Shown here piece after piece: positions 16,193-24,057 of a DNA stretch of 36,563 bases. Made by a program: the position numbers and the translations under genes. Positions within the stretch are counted from its first letter, which is position 1. Each line of letters begins with the position of its first letter. The stretch is taken from positions 1 to 36,563 of the IMG/VR virus record IMGVR_UViG_3300048586_000929. The stretch is one strand, 5' to 3'. A model generated the notes under the pieces. It did not search any database. It was not told where the DNA came from and saw nothing but the letters and a program-made list of their open reading frames with translations. The DNA comes from a virus.

Positions 16193-17146
16193 TTACCCCC
16201 CCGCCGCGATCTTCGTCAGCCGATCGATCTCCGGCTGCAGGCGCGCCATCTCGGCCCGGTTGCCCGCCGCGTAGGCCTTGCCATAGGCCCCCTCGGGCGA
16301 GCGCATCTCGGAGATCTTGGCCTTCGCATCGGCCGGCGTCATGCCAAGCGCGCCGTCGCCCTTGCCGATGCCGATGCCGGTGTCGCTGGCCATCATGTCG
16401 CCGATGAGGTCGAAGAGGCGCAACACGCCGGCGTCGCCCGTCTTAGGCGCGAGGGACTGCACCAGGGACAGGATCCCGTTCTGGTCGAGGCCGAGCTTTT
16501 CACCCACGACGCTGGCCGCCTGCTGTGCCCGGGCGATCTTGGCGTCGATCTGGCCACCCCAGTCCTTCTCGAGCTCTGCCATCATAGCCGTCCGGGCGCT
16601 GTCGAGGTCGGCCTGCGCGCTTTCCATGAGGCGGCCGACGGCACCGGCATAGACGTCGGTCAGGCGCTGCAGGGCCCGCGGGGGCAGGCCTTCCTCGTGC
16701 GCGACCTTGCGGGCGTGGGCCTCGAGCGCCTCGTCCCACTTCGCGTCCTTGGGCCAGCCATCGGGCCGCTTGACATCGTACTTTTCTGGGGCCTCGGGGA
16801 TCCCGAAGAGCGCGGCGTTCTCGCGCATCCATGCGGCGACGTCCTGATCCTTTTTCGGCCGCTCGATCAGGTTGTCGGCGGGTTTGCCGAGTTTCTTTTC
16901 GGCATTGGCGTGCATCTCGACGGCGCGTGAGATCGCCTCGAGCGGATCGTCGATCGCCAGCCCGCGGGCCGTGATCGCGGAGCGCATCGGCTCGTCAAAG
17001 CGCTTGTCTTCGTACCATTTGGGCGCGGGCCGATCGCCGGCGCCGGCGGCGGGATCGCCCCCTTCGCCGGTAGCGGCGGCACCTGCACCGTCGTCGGGGC
17101 GGAACAAGCGGCGGTCGGCGAGCATGCGGGCAAGGAAATCAGTCAT
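16193..17146 (-). CDS. Head scaffolding protein
   Basis: 317 aa, rich in Ala, Asp, Glu and Lys, without hydrophobic core segments, largely predicted helical and low in Cys. A flexible Gly/Ala/Pro N-terminus precedes the segment PAPKWYEDKRFDEPMRSAI. Its position between portal and capsid genes, its length and its composition are those of podophage scaffolds, which assemble the procapsid and leave it before packaging. The start ATG overlaps the upstream stop by 8 nt. In this phage the capsid gene follows only after the regulatory cassette. Confidence 0.78.
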   Translation of the reverse strand: MTDFLARMLADRRLFRPDDGAGAAATGEGGDPAAGAGDRPAPKWYEDKRFDEPMRSAITARGLAIDDPLEAISRAVEMHANAEKKLGKPADNLIERPKKDQDVAAWMRENAALFGIPEAPEKYDVKRPDGWPKDAKWDEALEAHARKVAHEEGLPPRALQRLTDVYAGAVGRLMESAQADLDSARTAMMAELEKDWGGQIDAKIARAQQAASVVGEKLGLDQNGILSLVQSLAPKTGDAGVLRLFDLIGDMMASDTGIGIGKGDGALGMTPADAKAKISEMRSPEGAYGKAYAAGNRAEMARLQPEIDRLTKIAAGG

Positions 17147-17465
17147 TGTCGGGCTCCAGGAGCTGGTTGAGCTGGTACTGGCCGATGTTTCCCGCGGCCA
17201 GGAGTTTCAAGGCGAGGTCGCGGCGGCCGGCCTCGTAGGCCAGGCGCAGCGGGTCGATCGGGTCGGCCTGCTCCACCCCGTCGACAAAGCGGGCGGGGAT
17301 CGTGCTGGCCACGCCGCCGATGCGGACAAGGTCGGATGCCAGCTCGGGTTCGGCGCGGAAGGCGCGGGTCCAGCGCAGGGCGACCTCGCCCGCGTCCTTG
17401 GGCGTGGACGTGAAGCTGCGCAGGAACGCCATGGGCGACCAGCGGGGGCGGGAGCGGAGGGTCAT
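17139..17465 (-). CDS. Bbp19-like small phage protein
   Basis: 108 aa. Central FLRSFTSTPKDAGEVALRWT and C-terminal DPLRLAYEAGRRDLALKLL recall the Bbp19 group of small podophage proteins coded near the portal; the function of that group is not known. It has a highly charged, helical C-terminus. ATG 17465 overlaps the stop of the upstream 80-aa gene as ATGA and has AAGG upstream. The longer frame reaching 17879 is an out-of-frame read of the portal gene. Confidence 0.65.
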   Translation of the reverse strand: MTLRSRPRWSPMAFLRSFTSTPKDAGEVALRWTRAFRAEPELASDLVRIGGVASTIPARFVDGVEQADPIDPLRLAYEAGRRDLALKLLAAGNIGQYQLNQLLEPDND

Positions 17466-17704
17466 GGCGCGACCTTGGGGATTGGCTTTTGCGTCATCAG
17501 TTCCAGCGAAATGCCAGCAACCGTGATGCCATAGCGGGACTGATGACCAGGCATGCGATAGGCGCCCCACTGTCGCTGCCCACTTTCGGGACGAGCCTTG
17601 GTGAGCGTCAGACTGTGGGTCCAAGTCCACGACCAGCGGGGATGACGGCCCCAGATAAACAAGGTCCATTCGTTTCCGCCATCCGGGTAGCGTTGCAGTC
17701 TCAT
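17462..17704 (-). CDS. Small hypothetical protein downstream of portal
   Basis: 80 aa, Trp- and Arg-rich (NEWTLFIWGRHPRWSWTWTH), with beta character. It is joined by ATGA overlaps to both the portal gene and the next gene, so it is surely translated with them. The frame extends far upstream as an Arg/Pro-rich artefact inside the portal gene; ATG 17704 at the portal stop is the natural start. No family recognised. Confidence 0.65.
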   Translation of the reverse strand: MRLQRYPDGGNEWTLFIWGRHPRWSWTWTHSLTLTKARPESGQRQWGAYRMPGHQSRYGITVAGISLELMTQKPIPKVAP

Positions 17705-19365
17705 TGCCCCACCATCCCGGCCGTCGCGGCCGCGCTGGCAAGGTCGTTGACCACGCCGCCGGCGGCCTGTGCCATCTGCATCTGCTGGGCCTGCTGTTCC
17801 ATCGTGGCGCGGTCCTTGGCGATCTTGTCCGTCGCCTCGCGCGATCGCAGCATTCCGGCTGGCGCGCCGCGGGCGGCATGGAGCGCCTCGAGGAGCTCGT
17901 CTTCGTCGATGCGCTCGAGGAGGCGGGGCTTCACCTGGGCGAGGGGGGCGATGTCCTCGAGGATGCGGATGATGCTGGCGCCCTCGATCGACTTCTGCGC
18001 CATCGCCGCGGCCGAGAGGTATTCGACCTCGAGGGGCGCGCCCTCGAGCTCTTTCGGCGGGGGCGGGATCTGGCCAGCGCGATAGAGCATCTGGAAGCGG
18101 CGGGCGACCTTGGGGCCGAGGAATTCGTGCTGCACCCGGCCCATGTGGGGGGCCATGAGGCGCTGGCGTTCCTCCTGGATGGTCATCACCTCGGTCGCGG
18201 TCATGCCGGTGCGGCCGGCGAGGTTCATGAGCGACCAGTTGAAGGCGTCCTTGATCTCGTCGACCAGCTGCTGCTTCTCCTGCAGGGTCAGCTGGATCCC
18301 GTTGTGGGTCTCCATGTTCCGGATCATCGGCTGGCCTTGCATGTTGACCCCGCCATAGACGACGGTTCCGGGCCGGATCGTGCCGTTGAGCGGCCAGGCG
18401 TCGCGATCGGGGGCGAGCTTGGCCGGGTCGGCGGCGAACTGGGCGGCGCGGATGGTCGCGTCGTGCATGCGGTGGACGGTGCGGGCCGAGGCGAGCGCGA
18501 TGAAACCGGGGCCGGTGCCGCAGGTGAAGCCGCTTTCGACCTCCCACCGGGCGACGTCGAAGGGCATTTCGTCGAAACCCTTCACGCGCACCAGAGCGCA
18601 GTCGATGTCGCAGGCATAGACGGACAGCCAGCGCTTGCCCTTTGGGCCGAGCTTGCCTTTCACATAGGCGTCGTTCGGCTGGACGTGGTGCCAGAACCAG
18701 ACTTTGCCCTGATCGCCCTTGTCGGCCATCTCGTGCAGCTTAGGCGGCAGGTTGTCGGCCCCGAAGAGCTTGATAGCCACCCGCGCCTTCAGCCCGAACT
18801 TGCGCACCACCTCGCACACCCGGCCGAAGGCGTCGATATCCCAGACGACCTCGGCCAGGGACAGGGTGACGTCCATGATCTTGCGCTCTTCGAGGATGAC
18901 CTCGTCGTACATCACCATGTTGCCGAAGGCGCAGATGTCGGACAGCGCCTGGATCGAGGCGTTGTAGAAGCCCGATACCGACGGCTGGAAGCTGGCGAGC
19001 ACGCGGGTCGCGGCGACGTCGAGCCATTTGCGGACGACATGGGCATCGTTCAGGTCGGGGTCGGGCGTTTTCAGGCCCATCCAGCGGTTGGCGGGGTTGG
19101 TCAGCGTGCCGTAGAGGCCCGATGCGAGGTTCGACTGCGCGATGATCGCGGCCGAGGAGAGCGGTTTTTCCATTTTCCGGGTCGACACGTCGGACAGCAT
19201 GAAGCCGCCGCGCTGGGGGCGGATCAGGCGGGCGATGTCTTCCCAGTCCTGTTCAAACTGGGACCGGTCGGATTTCAGGTCGAGCCAGCGCTGCATGGCA
19301 TCCTTGGCCGCGGGGTGATCCTTGACCGCGCCGGTGCCGTGGAAGGATGAGGACATGAGGGTCAT
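17701..19365 (-). CDS. Portal (head-to-tail connector) protein
   Basis: A 554-aa podophage portal of the Head-tail_con group. The dodecameric ring is the DNA gate at one capsid vertex. Signature pieces: WEDIARLIRPQRGGF near residue 40, SNLASGLYGTLTNPANRWMG, CAFGNMVMYDEV, GFDEMPFDVARWEVESG and a late helical segment LINLAGRTG-like (here LMNLAGRTGMTATEVM) before EERQRLMAPHMGRVQHEFLG. The C-terminal barrel is Gln/Ala/Met-rich. ATG 19365 overlaps the previous stop as ATGA; a second ATG three codons in is possible. Confidence 0.92.
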   Translation of the reverse strand: MTLMSSSFHGTGAVKDHPAAKDAMQRWLDLKSDRSQFEQDWEDIARLIRPQRGGFMLSDVSTRKMEKPLSSAAIIAQSNLASGLYGTLTNPANRWMGLKTPDPDLNDAHVVRKWLDVAATRVLASFQPSVSGFYNASIQALSDICAFGNMVMYDEVILEERKIMDVTLSLAEVVWDIDAFGRVCEVVRKFGLKARVAIKLFGADNLPPKLHEMADKGDQGKVWFWHHVQPNDAYVKGKLGPKGKRWLSVYACDIDCALVRVKGFDEMPFDVARWEVESGFTCGTGPGFIALASARTVHRMHDATIRAAQFAADPAKLAPDRDAWPLNGTIRPGTVVYGGVNMQGQPMIRNMETHNGIQLTLQEKQQLVDEIKDAFNWSLMNLAGRTGMTATEVMTIQEERQRLMAPHMGRVQHEFLGPKVARRFQMLYRAGQIPPPPKELEGAPLEVEYLSAAAMAQKSIEGASIIRILEDIAPLAQVKPRLLERIDEDELLEALHAARGAPAGMLRSREATDKIAKDRATMEQQAQQMQMAQAAGGVVNDLASAAATAGMVGQ

Positions 19366-19580
19366 TTGCGCTGGCTCCTGCGCTGGCGACGGGCGGCCTT
19401 GACCTTGTCGCGGTTAAAAGGCTTCGAGGACACCATCTGCAGCCGCCCGGACGTTGGGTGGTCAGCCCACTTCGGCGTCTTGATCCAGATGTCCGCATTC
19501 TTGTCGATCGGGATGGCGGGCAGAGGGGAGGCCATGCCGATGGCCCCGATCATGGCCGCGTATTTGCCGAGAGAGATCAC
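19362..19580 (-). CDS. Small basic hypothetical protein
   Basis: 72 aa, starting with GTG at 19580 that overlaps the upstream stop as GTGA. It begins VISLGKYAAMIGAIGMASP and ends in a strongly basic tail KAARRQRRSQRK. The middle, IPIDKNADIWIKTPKWADHP, is unlike any family I know. The basic tail suggests nucleic acid or capsid contact, but this is only composition. The alternative ATG at residue 10 would leave a gap to the upstream gene. Confidence 0.6.
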   Translation of the reverse strand: MISLGKYAAMIGAIGMASPLPAIPIDKNADIWIKTPKWADHPTSGRLQMVSSKPFNRDKVKAARRQRRSQRK

Positions 19581-19768
19581 GCTGCCATCCCCCCGAGCTT
19601 GCGGGTCGCGGGGATCCCGACGGGCGAGGTCAGGATGTTGGCGGCCGCGCCGGCGCGGCGGCGGCGCAGGGCGGCTTCGATCTCGCCCTGCTGGATGGCT
19701 TCGGAGTTGTCCGGCGCCGCGATGAGCGGGGCCGCGATGGTCGGCATCTTCGGTCGGGCGACACACAT
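19577..19768 (-). CDS. Small hypothetical protein
   Basis: 63 aa with an Ala/Pro-rich start and an Arg-rich helix, GEIEAALRRRRAGAAANILT. ATG 19768 has AGGAGA upstream. Short proteins with this look (acid helix, RRRRAGA, then TSPxG) recur before portal genes in podophage head operons, to my memory; function unknown. It is coupled by GTGA to the next gene. Confidence 0.68.
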   Translation of the reverse strand: MCVARPKMPTIAAPLIAAPDNSEAIQQGEIEAALRRRRAGAAANILTSPVGIPATRKLGGMAA

Positions 19769-19771
19769 GGG

Positions 19772-20284
19772 TCAGGTCTCCTGTTGGGGGGCGAGGAAGG
19801 CGAACTGGATGAAGTCGGCGCGGCCGTCCTGCCCGAAACCGGGCATGACGCATTCGAACCGGAAACCGACGCGGTCGAGGAAGCGCCGCGCGGTGGGATG
19901 CTGGGCCCAGCAACGCGCCTCGATGCGGTGGATCCCGCGGTCGGCGCAGAAGCGGGGCAGGTGGGCGCGGATGAGGGCGCCCGCGCGGGCGATGGACAGG
20001 CGGTGCCGGGCATGGTGGCGGGCAAGGAAGGCTGCCTGCGCCACGCCTGCCTGCCCGGTGGAGGCAATGGCGAGCACAGCGAAGGGCGTGCCCCCCGCCG
20101 CGCGCGTGGTCAGGACGTGCCCCGCCACCCAGGCGGGGCGCATGCTGCGCCATTCGGCAAACAGCCCCAGATGCGTCACGTCCGCCCCACGCACCAGCAT
20201 GGCCTCGCGCAGGTCGTTGCTGTCGAGATCGCGGAACACCGCCATCGCGCCGTGATCGTCATAGGGCTGGACGCCGATCGGCAT
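19772..20284 (-). CDS. GNAT-like protein, T7 gp13 type
   Basis: 170 aa. Layout and motifs resemble the acetyltransferase-like proteins grouped with T7 gp13: RDLDSNDLREAMLVRGADV near the start, strands around FAVLAIASTGQAGVAQAAFL, and a C-terminal RIEARCWAQHPTARRFLDRV followed by GFRFECVMPGFG. That last part is the GNAT beta4-alpha4-beta5 end (position-dependent residue, then A..F..k.GF). No clear acetyl-CoA loop Q/RxxGxG/A is seen, so catalysis is uncertain. T7 gp13 is needed for virion maturation. Here the gene lies upstream of portal instead of after gp12. Confidence 0.72.
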   Translation of the reverse strand: MPIGVQPYDDHGAMAVFRDLDSNDLREAMLVRGADVTHLGLFAEWRSMRPAWVAGHVLTTRAAGGTPFAVLAIASTGQAGVAQAAFLARHHARHRLSIARAGALIRAHLPRFCADRGIHRIEARCWAQHPTARRFLDRVGFRFECVMPGFGQDGRADFIQFAFLAPQQET

Positions 20285-20287
20285 GGG

Positions 20288-20575
20288 TCAGGCTGCCGCG
20301 TTTGCCGCGACGGGCGAGATCTCGACCCAGTCCTCGGCCAGCATGTCGGTTTGGCTGGCGAGCCAAGGGACAACTTTGCCCTCGGCGTCCTTCATGTCGA
20401 TGTGCGGACGATAGGTGGCCAGCGCACCCTCGCCCATGATCGACAGCAGCGGCTCGCGGTTCACGACGAAGTTGCTGCCGTTGACCAGGAACAGGAACAT
20501 TCCCTTGCCGTTCCAGCCTTCGCGGGCCACACAACGCCCTTCCTTGAGGGCCTGCAGTGCTTTTCCGAAGTCCAT
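20288..20575 (-). CDS. tad2: Tad2-like (DUF2829) anti-Thoeris protein
   Basis: 95 aa and a full-length match to the DUF2829 pattern: MDFGKALQALKEGRCVAREG followed by WNGKGMFLFLV, then HIDMKDAEGKVVPWLASQTD and MLAEDW. Proteins of this family (Tad2) sequester the cyclic ADP-ribose signal made by TIR proteins of the Thoeris defence, and some homologues also bind CBASS signals. The conserved WNGKGM and PW.ASQTDMLAEDW segments form the ligand pocket in known members. ATG 20575 has AAAGGA upstream. It sits alone among head genes, so expression would be with the morphogenesis operon unless a local promoter exists. DUF2829 members may have other ligands. Confidence 0.88.
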   Translation of the reverse strand: MDFGKALQALKEGRCVAREGWNGKGMFLFLVNGSNFVVNREPLLSIMGEGALATYRPHIDMKDAEGKVVPWLASQTDMLAEDWVEISPVAANAAA

Positions 20576-20601
20576 AGGTGATCCTTTCAGGGTTTGTGCG
20601 G

Positions 20602-21003
20602 TCAGGCCGCCAGCTGGTTCAGGGCGCGGCGTGCAGCGTTGCCCCAGTTGATCAGGGCTTCGCGTTCGCTGCCGCGGCTGCCGGCCTCGATGCCCGCCAT
20701 CCGGGCATAGGTGCGACCTTCCGACGTTTTGCGGAACTTCAGCCTGTGGTCTTTGGTCAGGCGTTCGACCAGCAGGTCGAAATGTGCCTGCCGCACGCCG
20801 ATGTTGTCGGCCACGTCGGCGGCGAGGCGCGCGATGAGGTCGCGGTCAAGGGCGGGGGCCGGCTTGCCGGCCTTCGGGGCCGCCTGCTTCTCGGCCGAGG
20901 CCTTTTCTGTGTCGGCCTTGGCGGCCTCCGCTGCAGCGGCCTTTGCGGCTTCATCGTCGGCCGGGGGCGGCGTGGTCTGGGTGGTGTCGGACATGTCGGT
21001 CAT
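20602..21003 (-). CDS. Small hypothetical protein downstream of TerL
   Basis: 133 aa. The first ~50 residues are low-complexity Ala/Lys/Glu/Pro. The C-terminal half is a compact helical domain (RDLIARLAADVADNIGVRQA, then EREALINWGNAARRALNQLA). ATG 21003 overlaps the TerL stop as ATGA. It could be a packaging accessory or head protein; no family recognised. Confidence 0.65.
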   Translation of the reverse strand: MTDMSDTTQTTPPPADDEAAKAAAAEAAKADTEKASAEKQAAPKAGKPAPALDRDLIARLAADVADNIGVRQAHFDLLVERLTKDHRLKFRKTSEGRTYARMAGIEAGSRGSEREALINWGNAARRALNQLAA

Positions 21004-22766
21004 TCTCCGTAGGGGTTGAGGACGTCGTAGGCGGACTGCAGGCCCCGGGGTTGTCCCGGCATGGGGGGCCTGCCGGGATCATCGGCGCTGCCGCGCCGCT
21101 GGCCGGGAAAGCTGAAGGGGTGGGAGCCGTCGCCGCGCACCTCGGACAGCATGAGGTATTGCGTGGCGTCGATGACGTTGGCCTCGGTGAAGCTTTTGTC
21201 GGGGATCTTGCGCTTGTCGCCGGAGGCGTTGACCTCCTCGGTCCAGACGTAGCGGGCCTCGAGGCCGCGGTTGAGGAACTTGCAGGACGGGTCAATGACC
21301 AGTCCGGGCTGGCCGGCCTCGAGGAACTCGAGCGCGGCGCGCATAGCCTCGAGGCGGGGCTGGATCCGGTTGGTGCCGATGCGCTGGGGGCGCACCAGGA
21401 TGCCCGCCGCCTCGGCGACAAGGCGGTTCCAGCTGGCGTTTTCTTCGGCCGCCTGGCTGGCGCCGTGTTCACCCGCCATGTCGCCCCAGGCGGCCTGCAC
21501 CCGGAAGCCGCGGAAGCGGTCGGACTGCAGGAGGTCGGCCAGGCGCAGGCCGAAGGTGCGGGCAAGGAGCCGTTCCTCGGGGAAGTGCAGCTCGGCATAG
21601 ATGCGCCAGTGGAAGGGGCGGATGAACTGGCCGATGACGGCCGCACCCTTGAAGCCCTGGTCGAGGCCGATGCGCAGCGGTTCGCCGTGTACCAGCTCGA
21701 GCGGCTGGTCGGAGACGTGGACGCGGCGGTTGAACTCGCGCCGGAAGACGGGGTCGCCCGCGCGCAGGTAAACGACCCTGTTGAAGACCAGGCGGTCGAT
21801 CATGTCGCCCCGGCCGGCGAGCTTCATCGCGGCCACCTGGCGGGCGTAGTAGGCGGGGCCGAGGTTCTGGAGGTTTTCGCACCCGGGCTGGCCGTAGCCG
21901 GGCTGGTTGAAGAAGCTGATGCGGATGGGGCGCGCGCCTTCGGGCAGGCTGGCCGACAGTTGCGAGGCGATGCGGTTGCGCTCTTCCTCGTCGTGGAAGA
22001 CGCGGAAGGTCCAGTTGTCCTCGTCCGGCGCGTTGAAGTCGCAATCGATCTGGCCGTAGGAGCGCAGCTCGGCCGGGAGGCCGGTGAAGTGCGACCGGGC
22101 GGGCCAGCGGTCGATCCGGCCGATGCCGACGGTCAGGATGTCGACGGGCATGGTGTCGGCTTCGTTCAGGTCGATGTCGGTGGCCTGCACCCCGCGCATG
22201 GAGGCGATGATGTCATCACCAAAGGCCATGAACTCGGCCGTGAAGTGGATGGGGCCGTGCTCGTCTTCGAACTGGATCTTGTGCGTGACGGGGTCGCCGC
22301 GGCCGCCGGACCATTCGCCCAGGGATTTGGGGAAGGTCTCGAGGTAGGACGGGATCGTGGTCGACCAGAGCTGGCGATAGGTCTGGCGGATGAACAGGAC
22401 CTTGTAATCCCGCACCCCGGTGAGCACCGACTGGGGCATCTCGATCGCGCGGCGGAGCTTGCGGCGCATCTTGGTCGTGGTTTTGCCGGACCCGACCGGG
22501 CCCTGGATGCCGACGATGTCGTCATCGGACCAGTAATAGGCCTCGGCGATCGGGCCCGGAAATGTGGGGGCGTCGAGATCTGGGAGCTTGTCAGCCTCGT
22601 GGGCGAGGGATAGGCTCGCGATTGCCTCGTTCGCGTTCATGCCAGACAGCGCAGCCGCCTGATCGTCGGTCAACACCGGCGCAGCACCCCCCGCGCCCCG
22701 GATCGCATCCGGTGGCAGGCGCAGAGCCCCCCCACCCCCCTCCCGCCGACCAAGGTTCACGCCCAT
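21000..22766 (-). CDS. terL: Terminase large subunit
   Basis: A 588-aa packaging motor. ATPase: Walker A GPVGSGKTT at residues 89-97, Walker B ending DIDLNEAD at ~197-204 with catalytic Glu202, coupling motif near 229 (FTGLP). RNase H-like nuclease: Asp369 in RIGLDQG, Asp429 in AAWGDMAG, Asp533 in VIDATQY. This podophage TerL group has the motor packaging DNA into the procapsid through the portal. The start ATG 22766 has GGAGG. The stop is coupled to the next gene by ATGA. Confidence 0.93.
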   Translation of the reverse strand: MGVNLGRREGGGGALRLPPDAIRGAGGAAPVLTDDQAAALSGMNANEAIASLSLAHEADKLPDLDAPTFPGPIAEAYYWSDDDIVGIQGPVGSGKTTTKMRRKLRRAIEMPQSVLTGVRDYKVLFIRQTYRQLWSTTIPSYLETFPKSLGEWSGGRGDPVTHKIQFEDEHGPIHFTAEFMAFGDDIIASMRGVQATDIDLNEADTMPVDILTVGIGRIDRWPARSHFTGLPAELRSYGQIDCDFNAPDEDNWTFRVFHDEEERNRIASQLSASLPEGARPIRISFFNQPGYGQPGCENLQNLGPAYYARQVAAMKLAGRGDMIDRLVFNRVVYLRAGDPVFRREFNRRVHVSDQPLELVHGEPLRIGLDQGFKGAAVIGQFIRPFHWRIYAELHFPEERLLARTFGLRLADLLQSDRFRGFRVQAAWGDMAGEHGASQAAEENASWNRLVAEAAGILVRPQRIGTNRIQPRLEAMRAALEFLEAGQPGLVIDPSCKFLNRGLEARYVWTEEVNASGDKRKIPDKSFTEANVIDATQYLMLSEVRGDGSHPFSFPGQRRGSADDPGRPPMPGQPRGLQSAYDVLNPYGE

Positions 22767-22984
22767 GCCAGACCTCCGAAGGGGCCTGAAAGGCTGTATG
22801 GGGTCACAGTCAGGGGCAGAGAGACTGGCGCGGGGGTGGCCCCCCCCCTGGTCGCGCCGGCCCGGATCGCCCGCCAGGGCGCGAGGGCGAGCCCGCCGGC
22901 GAAGGCTGCGCGCGGGGCCCGGGCGAGGTGGCGCGCCTGATTTTCAATCAGTGCGGCGAGGCACATTTTGCGTTGCGATTTCAA
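22757..22984 (-). CDS. Small hypothetical protein between terminase genes
   Basis: 75 aa from a TTG at 22984 that overlaps the preceding stop as TTGA and has GAGG seven nt upstream. The stop overlaps the TerL start by 10 nt. These joins and the lack of any other explanation for 22767-22980 support it. The sequence is Ala/Arg-rich (LARAPRAAFAGGLALAPWRA), ending in PYSLSGPFGGLAWA. No motif recognised. An ATG at 22966 is a possible start but has no ribosome site. It might be non-coding GC-rich spacer. Confidence 0.5.
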   Translation of the reverse strand: MKSQRKMCLAALIENQARHLARAPRAAFAGGLALAPWRAIRAGATRGGATPAPVSLPLTVTPYSLSGPFGGLAWA

Positions 22985-23640
22985 CGGCTTGCCTCATCTG
23001 TCCGACTGGCCGTGTCCGACTGCGACGGAAGCGCGTCTGCAACCTGTTGATTTTGCTGCATTTCCCGACGCAGGTTCGCGGGCATCATCCGACCTCCAAT
23101 CCGCACCGGCTGGGGCGTCACGTCGCGGGCCGACATGGCCGGATCGAGGGGCTGCTGCGGCGCGACCGGCACCATGATCGGCACCACGGGCAGCGTCGTG
23201 GCGTCGGGCGTGACCTTGCCGAGGCCGTAGGGCAGGAGCGCCTCGGCCGCGCGCAGCTGGGCCGTGAAGACGAACTGGAACGTGGCCAGCCGCTGGGCCG
23301 TGCTGGGTGCCACGGGCGAGCCCTTGTAGCCGGTGGCACCGGCCTGCGCCCAGGCGAGGATCTGCTCGGTCCGCGCCATCGCGGCGAGGAAGGCGTCCTG
23401 CGACGTGGCGAGGCCGGCCATCTCGGCCAGGACGTCCTCGGGCAGGCGGAAGCCGCGCACCTTCAGGAACTCGCGCAGCTGGCTGGTGACCTTGCCCTTG
23501 CCGCGCCGGGCGCGATCGTCATCCGTCGGGGCGGCCTCGTCCGGCAGCAGGTTCAGCTGCTCACCGGCCTCGTGGGCCAGCTTGACGTTGCGGGCGGCGT
23601 CCCGCGCCAGCTGCTCGAAATTCGACTGGGGACCAGGCAT
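22981..23640 (-). CDS. Probable terminase small subunit
   Basis: 219 aa. It is helical and charged in residues 1-90 (FEQLARDAARNVKLAHEAGE, TSQLREFLKVRGFRLPEDV), then an Ala-rich helical middle and a Pro-rich tail, VPIMVPVAPQQPLDPAM. The position one small gene before TerL is the basis for calling TerS; no HTH can be named with confidence. TerS binds the packaging site, and the adjacent repeat array (23684-23944) is a candidate for it. ATG 23640 overlaps the preceding stop as ATGA with a G-run ribosome site; the TTG one codon earlier is less likely. Confidence 0.6.
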   Translation of the reverse strand: MPGPQSNFEQLARDAARNVKLAHEAGEQLNLLPDEAAPTDDDRARRGKGKVTSQLREFLKVRGFRLPEDVLAEMAGLATSQDAFLAAMARTEQILAWAQAGATGYKGSPVAPSTAQRLATFQFVFTAQLRAAEALLPYGLGKVTPDATTLPVVPIMVPVAPQQPLDPAMSARDVTPQPVRIGGRMMPANLRREMQQNQQVADALPSQSDTASRTDEASR

Positions 23641-24056
23641 CAAAATCCCCCCTTTTCAATGATATCAATGGCTTGAGCCTTGCCCGCTACACTTGAGGCC
23701 CACTGTAGCGGGGGTGTAGCGGGGTCTGTACCATATCTTTTCTCAATCTTTTCAGAGAGATAAGAGGTGGGCGCTACACCGCTACAGGGAAAAGCATGGT
23801 GCCTCGCATGATCGCGCACGCACATGCGCATGCATATGTGAGAGGCGTTTTGCTGTAGCGGTGTAGCGGGTAGGGTATAAACCCTTGATTTGCCGCCGTT
23901 TTCACCCGCTACACTACCCGCTACAGACCCGCTACACTGTAGCGCCCCCGAACCCCTGCCCGAAAGAGGTGCTCGCGTGCGAATATAGGCCATCGCCTTG
24001 GGTGCGGGAAGGCCGAAAGAAACACGCCGGACCAATGGGTTAGCCTTTAGTCGCAT
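23640..24056 (-). CDS. Doubtful ORF over the repeat array
   Basis: 138 aa from ATG 24056, one base after the stop of the replication ATPase gene; its stop overlaps the next start as ATGA. The translation is dominated by the underlying DNA repeats (CSGSVAGSVAGENGG, PATPLQQ) and has no recognisable domain. Purifying selection may be acting on the DNA repeats rather than on the protein. It may still be translated to couple the genes on either side. The best-looking part is the N-terminus, MRLKANPLVRRVSFGLPAPK. Confidence 0.4.
   Translation of the reverse strand: MRLKANPLVRRVSFGLPAPKAMAYIRTRAPLSGRGSGALQCSGSVAGSVAGENGGKSRVYTLPATPLQQNASHICMRMCVRDHARHHAFPCSGVAPTSYLSEKIEKRYGTDPATPPLQWASSVAGKAQAIDIIEKGGF
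23684..23944. repeat. Array of CCGCTACA / TGTAGCGG octamers in both orientations
   Basis: Full octamers CCGCTACA at 23684, 23779, 23906, 23918 and 23929; TGTAGCGG at 23704, 23715, 23854 and 23862; partial copies CGCTACA at 23772 and TGTAGCG at 23938. So there are eleven copies in 260 bp, grouped in three clusters with inverted pairs, and an A/T-richer stretch (23735-23765) between two of them. Spacing inside clusters is short: 7 (23772 to 23779), 8 (23854 to 23862), and 11 (23704 to 23715; 23918 to 23929) or 12 bp (23906 to 23918). This suggests a protein-binding array, such as an origin or a packaging site. Confidence 0.75.
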
Positions 24057-24057
24057 G

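Noticed and set aside
17704-19350. Very long open frame (548 codons) antisense to the portal gene
   Set aside because: It is the mirror frame of a GC-rich portal gene with clear motifs; it has no ribosome site and its translation is Asp/Gly/His/Val-rich noise. The same holds for the long + strand frames at 20943-22613 and 29229-30695.
23684-23944. Short repeats as a CRISPR array
   Set aside because: Units are only 8 bp, in both orientations and with irregular spacing; there are no spacers of constant length and no cas genes.
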